Part shown: one piece after another, positions 1 to 9,900 of the stretch
How the letters are laid out: every line of letters begins with the position of its first letter
Numbering within the stretch: the stretch's first letter is position 1
Assembly (NCBI RefSeq): GCF_037042905.1
Contig: NC_087245.1
Location: 25,544,501 to 25,608,500 of the forward strand
DNA from: Lytechinus pictus
Lineage: Eukaryota > Echinodermata > Echinoidea > Temnopleuroida > Toxopneustidae
Length of the DNA stretch: 64,000 nucleotides
Direction of reading: 5' to 3'
Translations under genes and position numbers: made by a program
The notes under the pieces: model-generated
Databases searched by the model: none
The model's input: only the letters and a program-made list of their open reading frames with translations
What the model was told of the DNA's origin: nothing

Positions 1-133
1 TCCAGTTCTTCAATGACCGCAGGGAAGTCCTTGAAGCCATCCTTACGATTGGCAAAGATCACCTCCACCATGTACTGAACTCTCTTCTCAATCCCAGCTT
101 CATGAAGGATGCTACGCAGTCGTTCAAAGATCG
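1..133 (-). CDS. CWC22: CWC22 coding exon 11 (truncated by window edge)
   Basis: Encodes [20 protein letters not shown] and [20 protein letters not shown] then IEEL, continuing past position 1. Acceptor ATTACAG|CG at 136-134. Confidence 0.92.
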
Positions 134-965
134 CTGTAATAGAGAGCATACACTAATGTTTCTATGTGCCAGGCATTCAGTTCATTATCAGAATCTATGT
201 CCAACTCCAATAAATCAATGAATTAGTGATAAGCTGATTGCTTTCCTTGAAAAAATATAATATTAAATTCAATATTGAATATTAAACATCAAATATTCAT
301 AATAACTTATGAGTGATCAAAAAATATTTTTGAACTTCTCATTTCCTATCTTTTCAAAAGAAATATCACTATTCCATGCCTACAGCTCTTAGTAAGGAAT
401 GCAGTGGTTTAATATGTAAATTATTATCATTAATACAGAGAGACAAAGTGATTAATATCTTGATAATTCTATATACATAATTGTTAGTTTTTGTTTTGTC
501 TTACCCATGATTCCTCTTGGAGAAAGTTCGGTGATTTTTTGACCAACTTCCTTGAGAAATCCTACAGCTACTTCAACACTGTCATCAGTAGCTTGCTCTA
601 ACAATAGTGTTAAGATCTCAAGAGAAACTACTTCATGCGCCTAAAGAAAAAGGAAAAAAAAAATAACCCAATCACAATTAGGTCTTCAAATTTCATCACT
701 GTAGTTATTTTCTATTAATGATAAATTAGAAAAGTATGTGGGCTGTTTCTTAAGATTTATTTTTAAAATAATATTGGAATGTTGACAAGTATTCCTCTCT
801 TAGATCACTTTAAATTAATTGATAGACTATTGTTTCTGAAAACAGCTTTGATAGCATTCATGGTCATGAAAAGAATGATTAGAGCTGGCATATTAAACAG
901 CATTTGCAACCATCATCATCATCATCATCATTATCATTATCACCATCACCATCATCATCCACCTT

Positions 966-996
<31 letters not shown>

Positions 997-3900
997 CCAG
1001 TATTGTCATTGTCATCAACATCACCGTTGTCAACATACATGTACATGTAACCATGACCATCTTCTATTACCCTCATCATCATCATCAATGTCACTATCAT
1101 TATCATTGCAATGATCACCATCACAATAAAAAGAGAATGTATCTTACCACTTGCTGGTTGACCAAGTGAGCAATAAACCTGGTTGATGACAGACAAAGTT
1201 TCTTGTCATTACGGCGATACCCTTTCTTGAAATTAGTGATGAGCCTGCGCAGGATCAGTTCTCCATTTTGAGGAAACTAGAAAAGGAGAGGATAAAGATT
1301 AAGAATCATAATTATAATCGTTTCTACTGATTGTGCAACAAAAATGAAATTTCATTGAATTCTCACAAAACGACAATTACACAATGGATGACTTTAATCT
1401 AGTGAAATCTAAGGTTCATTTTTATCTACTAGAAATTATTGGCACGAATAAGCTGATGAGAAAGATCATTTAACAATGGAAATGATTTACCTAAATTGGA
1501 AGTCCACTCAGAAGCCAAAATAATTTGCAATAAAAACAATAGAACAAGAAAAGCAAACCAGTGAAAGCACCAATAGATGAAGATGTGGTGACTGAAAATT
1601 TGAGGTGGTAGATTTGCCTTGACTAATAAATGATAACTACTACAAACAACTATGGTTGGCAGGTGATTATAAGGTTTAGTTCCACTAGATTCTAGACTCT
1701 ATGGCCCGTATTCTGAAGTCAGGTTTAATCTAAACTCTGGTCTAAAGTTGTGGTTCAACCAACCAAAGCCAATTGTGACTCACTTGACTCTCAAATCAAT
1801 CTTAACTGTCTGGGAACGACATAAATACGATAACTGTCTTCACCATTAAGGAATCAGGAAATAGCACAGTAAACATAAGAAACATACCATGTGAACAAAT
1901 TTTGGCATGTTTAGAGCAGTGGTCTAAGTTCAGAATGCGGGCCCATGACAATTGATGAGGATCATGTATTTTATAGATAGATCCACTGGTGGGTCTTACC
2001 TTTGTATTGATGATGGCTATAAATGCCGCATATACATGTGTGAAGGTGGGAGAGGCAGCCTGGGCATCAATTACTGCTTTAGCTAACCAACCACTGAAAA
2101 GAACAATTAATATGAGAACATCAATTACTGCTTTAGCTAACCAACCACTGAAAAGAACAATTAATATGAGAACACCAATTACTGCTTTAGCTAACCAAGC
2201 ACTGAAAAGAACAATTAATATGAGAACACCAATTATTGCTTTAGCTAACCAACCACTGAAAAGAACAATTAATATGAGAACACCAATTATTGCTTTAGCT
2301 AACCAACCACTGAAAAGAACAATTAATATGAGAACACCAATTACTGCTTTAGCTAACCAACCACTGAAAAGAACAATTAATATGAGAACACCAATTACTG
2401 CTTTAGCTAACCAACCACTGAAAAGAACAATTAATATGAGAACACCAATTACTGCTTTAGCTAACCAACCACTGAAAAGAACAATTAATATGAGAACACC
2501 AATTACTGCTTAAGCTAACCAACCACTGAAAAGAACAATTAATATGAGAACACCAATTACTGCTTTAGCTAACCAACCACTGAAAAGAACAATTAATATG
2601 AGAACACCAATTACTGCTTTAGCTAACCAACCACTGAAAAGAACAATTAAGATGAGAACACCAATTAGCTAACCAACCACTGAAAAGAACAATTAATGTG
2701 AGAACACCAATTACTGCTTTAGCTAACCAACCACTGAAAAGAACAATTACTATGAGAACACCAATTACTGCTTTAGCTAACCAACCACTGAAGAGAACAA
2801 TTAATATGAGAACACCAATTATTGCTTTAGCTAACCAACCACTGAAAAGAACTATTAATATGAGAACACCAATTACTGCTTTAGCTAACCAACCACGGAA
2901 AAGAACAATTAATATGAGAACACCAATTACTGCTTTAGCTAACCAACCACTGAAAAGAACAATTAATATGAGAACACCAATTACTGCTTTAGCTAACCAA
3001 CCACTGAAAAGAACAATTAATATGAGAACACCAATTACTGCTTTAGCTAACCAACGAATGAAAAGAACAATTAATATGAGAACACCAATTACTGCTTTAG
3101 CTAACCAACAAATGAAAAGAACAATTAATATGAGAACACCAATTACTGCTTTAGCTAATCAACCAATGAAAAGAACAATTAATATGAGAACACCAATTAC
3201 TGCTTTAGCTAATCAACCAATGAAAAGAACAATTAATATGAGAACACCAATTACTGCTTTAGCTCACAAAACAATTCAGTTACCACCAGTTATAAATCCA
3301 CTATGTGGCGATATAACAGCAACCACCCACCCCCCCCCCCCCCATAAATGTTTCAATGTTCAAATATACCCTTTTCCAACTAAAACTAATCAAATGTGGA
3401 TAAAAGGGAATACCATTGGTTAGGGATGGCATCTTTCCTACTATTTCCCTCGAACTCTGGTGAGTGGGATTTGAATTAGAGGGTGATTTCTTGTTTAATA
3501 ATCTTTCAAGGCAAATTTCCTCTCTGAAACACAGCAAAAACTTAATCATTCATAATATAATATTCATGAGGCAATAAATCATGGTCCCAATATGAGGTTT
3601 TCACTGAAGTTTAATGTAAAGTACATTACATTGTACATGCACTATGGTAATATTCTATATATTTGTCATTTCCAACAAGCTGGCATAAAACAAGCTTTGC
3701 AGGTTTTATAGATTTTATAGATTTACATACCGTCCTCGTACGATGTTGAGCTGTAGCATCTCTTGCACAATCAAGCCAAGATTGGAAATATTAGCCTTGT
3801 TTACCAGACCATTGATGCTCTTCTTCAAAGCTTCCCATGATATCCTCTGGTATGCTACACTGTAATGACAAATGAACAAGGGTTACAATGAATTATGAAT

Positions 3901-6900
3901 TATTACAAGTTTGTACGACTGCATTTAATACAGGTGTGTCTATTTTTTTATTTTTTTTTGCAACAACGTTTAGTTACTCTGCTGCAACAGTGGAAGAATC
4001 AAGAGTCGCATAAAGCAATGATACCATAACATTACAGGCCAATACATTCAAGAAAGAAATGATCAAAATCACCTTGCTCAAGCGCTATCTAGATGAGTGT
4101 GCAGTATACCAACATGCTTGCAGTGAAACAAGCCTAAATCTTGAGACACAATATTTTTGTGGAACATTCTTTCTTGTAGATAAGTATAAATATTGTTTGC
4201 TCCATACATATATCTAAATTGTGTTAAACCTGGAATATATAAAACATATAATCACTAATTGATTTGAGGTGATAAGAAAAATTATCACTTCCTATCTATC
4301 CATCTATCTATCCTCACTTTTAAATCAGAACGACAGGCGACAGCTACATCCAACTCACTTGAGAGTGACAGTTTGCCCATCACCTACATCAATGGTCACC
4401 ATCAACAGGACTTTTTTTAAGAAGAAAGAACGTTTAAGTCATCATCAAGCATAAGAGCATTACAGTCTAGACATCTAATTTGATACTGAATTATATACCT
4501 TGTTTTATCTGTAATCTGTTCTTGCATCAATCTAAGTTTAGCTGGAGGGATATAAGCTCCACCTGTCTTTGTTAGAATAGGATCCACCTCTGGTTTCTTC
4601 TTCTTGGGAGGAGGTTCAGCATTCTCCTTGTTCTCCTCTTCACCATCTCGTCTCCTCCTAACAAGATAAAATCAACCAAAGCAATAACCTTTACCAGTTG
4701 ATAGATCACATGGAGACAGGTTATGCAATCATTGTTGGTACCTATTACTATTAGATAGAATGTGTGCATGCTTATAACGTAAGGAACCAAAGGATTGGAG
4801 ACTTTTTAGCCCTCTCAGATGCAACAAAAATAAGATATGACATCTTAAAATTCAGAGTACATGTAACTTCCATTAGTCAGACATAATTTTTTTAAACATA
4901 CTTGGAGCAGGAGTAAGTCACAACAACTAATATCAATATTGTCTTTAGAAAAATAAATTACATATATCTTACTGGTCTACAAATTGATTTTGACAATCAT
5001 TTAATCACTACCTCTTCACCTGAATAAAACACCTGACATTGAAATCAGTCACCTTTCATTACACAACAACATAGTTATTCATGATGCAATTCTCAAGACT
5101 GGTAACATAGCAAACCTGGCAATAAAGATTAAGAATTAAAGACAATCAATTAAAAAGATATGATACACACTTACCGTCGACTGGTATCTTGGTCTTTACT
5201 TCCATCCCACTTCCTTCTCTCTTCCTCCTCATCTCTAAATCTTCTATTCCTGAATCTTCTCCTAGCGTCTTCGTATCCACCCGTCTCCTCCACCTCCCCC
5301 TCCTCCAACCTGTCCTGCCTGGAACGTTGGTATCTTTCTTCATACTTGTCTTTCATCTTGCTGTAGTGGTTTGGTGAACGAGATCGACCCCTTCCATCAC
5401 GGTCTTCTCTCCTAAAAGTCATAATAATTCATCAAATTAAGCCGAGTGCAACGTTCAAGTCAGTTCATTACATGTACATATGAACTATCAAAATCAGAGG
5501 GAAAGATGATGCAGGCTAGGTACAGTGATACCTGTCTTAAAAGACCACAGGTGGTAGACAAGAAAAGCGGTCTTCATGAGCAGATGGTCTAATTACTCTT
5601 CATCTACTAATTATTTTGAATTTCATATAAAAAATGTATTCATATAAACAGTTCATCTAGACAAAGTGGTGTAAGACTTAATTTGATTAACGGATTGAGT
5701 GGCATCGCCATCTGGTGGCCACAACAGCATAACAGCATATGATAAATAGACTTGTTCAATCTGCAACAATAAAATGAAAATCTATTTCCCTCAATATTGC
5801 CCAACTTTAAAACTGGTTTTCATGACTAAAATACTAATATTGAACACTGTGTTACTTTTCTTAACTAAGTTAGAATTAAGTATGAAATTCAGGCTTTGAG
5901 ATGCTCTTTTTCAAGAAATACAAAAAAGGAAAGAATTATACATGTAACATTTGGATAGATGTTAGACAAGTAACTCATTAAATTCTTTCTTCATTTTTTC
6001 CCCATCTGAATAATAAATATCAAAATCGATATGGAGAACAAGAAAAAATTTGGAAATTAGATTTTTTTTTGAAATACCATTAAGGGGTCTTCACAAGAAG
6101 CTTTGACACAAAATTTTTTTTGCTCATGTAACAAGATGGAATGCTGAGCCCGTGAGAATTGGGGAAAAAATCCAATCATGTAATGTACACAATGAAGGTC
6201 CTTGAAAACATACTGAGATTTTTTCCCCACTTAACTCCCTCTATGTGTTATATTAAACCATGGTAGCTAACATGGCAGGAAAAATATGACCATGAAAACA
6301 TGTTCAAACAGACCACGTATTTCAGCTCAAAATGAAGTTTAATTGATCGATATGAAGCAAGTCCTTTCTTTCCCTTTCCTTTCTTTGTATTATCACAATA
6401 CATATGGAGTGCAATTAAAGCTCTCAAATGATAACTACTACAAACCTAGAACTGGATCTATCACCATCTCTTCCCCTTCTGTCTTCTCTGTCCCTTCCTT
6501 CTCTCCTATCACGGTCTCGATCACGATCCCTGTCTCTATCTCTCCTCCGTTCTCTATCTCTGCTGTCCTCTTCCTTTTCTTCCTTCTTCCTCTTCCTCCG
6601 ATCTCCTCTCTCTGTATCCTGGTCCGAGTGTCTGTTCAATTCACCGTCTTCCACCTCTCTAACGTTCCCGTGGATGATGTTGCTTCCAACAGCACTCTGC
6701 ATCTTCTTCTGTTGTCCGTCTTCATCATCAGAAGCAATGTCCCTGAATACAATAAATATGACACTTTACTTGTGGTAATGGGGAAAACACTGCTGACATG
6801 GATTTGGTAACTGCAAACTCTGAGCAGAATGGTCTGTTATTTAAAATAGCATAAGAACGCTTTCTGTCTGGAGTTGGGATCATTGCACAGTCAAAGTCAT

Positions 6901-9900
6901 GCCTTTGCCATTTCCGGTTCAGAAATGCATACCACACATACCTTCTTAAATTTTCAAATAATGTCCACACTGTAACCATTGAACTCATGAACTTCAAGTC
7001 CAATCAGATCATTGTCATACCCATAGGCAGACATTGCATGTGTAAAGACCTGTGTGACTTTGACAATGATACCCACACAATAATCAGACAATTGTGACTC
7101 CTACATGTGTACTTGGAGACTTTTAAAAGCTGATCCAACAAACAATTCTTTCTTTATCCTGAGAAGGAAATGGGAAAGAAGACATGACAACCTGAAAACA
7201 TAATGCCTCTGACCATGACCCACAACAACCATATCGTATAAACAACTATCACTGTAATCTACAGAACCAATTAGCATTCTTCAAATCTTTCGTACACTTT
7301 CGAAACCCATAATTTTTTTTTTCTTTGCTCCCTGGATTTTGAACTTGTGTTTAATTTAAACTCAATTGTGGTTTAACTATGGATAGCCAATGGTCACATA
7401 ATTCTTGTACAGTAGAGGTTGAATGCATCAGCTCATGTGATTCTCAAATCACTGTCGTTGCTGGAAGGATACATGAGATAGATGTCTTCACCACTAAAGG
7501 ATTGGGAAAGATCACAGTAAACATAAGAAGTATACCATGTAAATAAAGTTGTGACACTTTTAGCTTCCCATACTTTTAGCACAGAATTAGACCATGGTCT
7601 AAGTTAAACCCGAGTTCAAAATAAGGGCCTTAGAGTGTAAAAGAGAGACAAAGAATGCTAGCTGATATGTCTCTGATCAGATATTTTAATAGCTTACATG
7701 TGGCTTATATAAATCAGTTTCTTATCCTGTCCAATATTGATTTCTGAGACAAAGGCCGCTGCTGTGAAATCATGTATGGGGTGAAGCCTAAATTGGTTCC
7801 ATTTTTTTTCCTAATATCACAAGAATATCATCTCTTACCATTTTTTTCTCTCCTCTACTTGCTGCACATGGCTCTGTAGAACACTTTTCACCCTTTGTTT
7901 TCTCCAGTCTTGACTATTGTCACTGTCATCACTGTCACTGTCAAACCTAGCAGGTTTCCTTCGTTGTTGCTGCTGTTGAGTGGCTTCGGCGATGCTAAAA
8001 TATTAAAACCAAATGTTTATTAACAGAAACATAATGATGGGAAGATAAATCATTTTGGATACACAAAGAATGAGCCGGATTACATATGATTTTTGTTTTC
8101 ACTAATTGTATATCAGGAAATGACATTAATCTTGTGGTTTCCTTACCCTTCTTGCAGATTATCAAAGTCTGAATCAGCACCAACAGAGAGCTCATCATCA
8201 GATTTGTGTTTTCTATGATTTGTTTCATCATCTTCTTCCCTCTGTCTTCCCATAACCTTTCCATCATCAGCATCATCTCTCTTGAGAAATTTCCTTGGAT
8301 GTTGCTTCTTCCTCTCATCCTGATATTCCTCATCTTCTCCATCTGAAGATCTGTCTCTCATCTCATCCTTACTCCTCCTCCTCTCCTTATCCCTTGAGCT
8401 CCTCATCGATCCATGTCTTGGGGATGGAGATCTTCTTCCAATCCTCCGACGTTCACTTCCATCATCCTTCTCCCGCCTACTATATTTCTTATCTCTTACA
8501 TGACTTGGTGATGCATCGCTTGAAGATGCCGAATCACTGGAATCTCTCTCACTACAACAAAAAAGGAAAAGAATCTCACTATTACGGGAACCTGTCTATC
8601 AAGATTACCTCCTAATAAAAGACAGCTTACTTATTTCACCGTCATTGAAGAAAACTTCAGCAAAGCTAATCTACCTTCTCGGTGTGATGAATACTGGTAG
8701 ATCACTGATAAGTACATTAAGTAGATGAAGGTTTCCACTTTCCAGTATGCGGAAAAAAAAATTCAAGTGCAAATTTATCAAGCAAGTGGCTGTTGAGGAT
8801 TAAAAAATGAAAAGCTTTTGAAGAAGTTGAATCTAAGATAGAGTTGAATGTACGGTAGATCAATCTACTCCTTTGAATATTCAATGAAAATGAAACATTT
8901 CAGAAATAAACTCAAATGATAACATGGATGTGAACACCTGAGAAGATACAAGTTACACAGGCAAAATTTAATTTAGCTGTAGAGGGGAATCCAACAATCA
9001 GAAATATCTATTAAACAATGTCAAAGTTATGAATTGCTAAGAGTTGTAATCATATACAAAAGCCATGGCAGAAGCCAAAATGGCAGCACAAACACCAGCA
9101 TATTTTTCACGGTTCCTCAACTACTTTGGTGAAGCATCCTACTCCCGCAAAAGTCAGTTTTTTATAATAATCATTTTGTCAAACCTTGCGGAATGATAAT
9201 TATTGTATTTTCACAAGTTTGATTTTACCATCTTGGTTTTTCTAGGACTTGTTAACTTAAAGTTACAATGTATACTTCTCTGTGCGATTGATACAAAGTG
9301 CCAGAAGCATTTATTGGAGACTAACCTCCTGTTAGGGTTAGCGGAGGATTTTTTACTCTCCACCTGGGAAAGAGTTATGCATCCCCCACCCAAAATAACA
9401 AAAGAATGTCGAGACTTCCAGTTTGTTCACTTCATATTTCTCTATTGAATTTTTTTAGTGTTTCTTACCTTGCTATGCTAGCGAGGAGCGCTGATACCAG
9501 TTACTGACTAAATAAACTGATGTCTATGGACAATTACACGTACTCGATCCTACTCGAAAATTTGACATAATAAAGCCATATTTTGGTATGTATTTCCACT
9601 CCACCATCATATTAGGGCTATATTATATGAACCTTCTCCATGTTTTTATTTTTAACTTTAGTAAGGGTGCATATGGAACTATTGCCTCCACCCGCTTCAC
9701 CACTAAGTTTTACCCAAACACAAACACCAACACATTACACAACTTAAAGGGGAATTCACCCTGACAAAAAATTGTAAAGATAGCAGAAAAAATAATACAA
9801 AATATTTTCTAGACTAGATGTCTACATGTATTATTGGTGAAGGTCTGCGGAAAATCAGAGGAAAGAGTTCCATATGCACACCACACCAAAAATAACAAAA

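Noticed and set aside
779..1196. His-rich and Asp-rich frames
   Set aside because: Produced by the CAT/ATG microsatellite in a CWC22 intron.
2069..3264. Possible CRISPR array
   Set aside because: Units are contiguous with no unique spacers, and the context is a metazoan intron.
1989..3423. Plus-strand 18-residue repeat protein ([18 protein letters not shown])n
   Set aside because: The 54-bp unit is divisible by three, so frames stay open on both strands. The array is explained by duplicated CWC22 splice sites on the minus strand.
6256..6280. CCATGGTAGCTAACATGG inverted pair as another micro-element
   Set aside because: Short imperfect symmetry and no flanking duplication.
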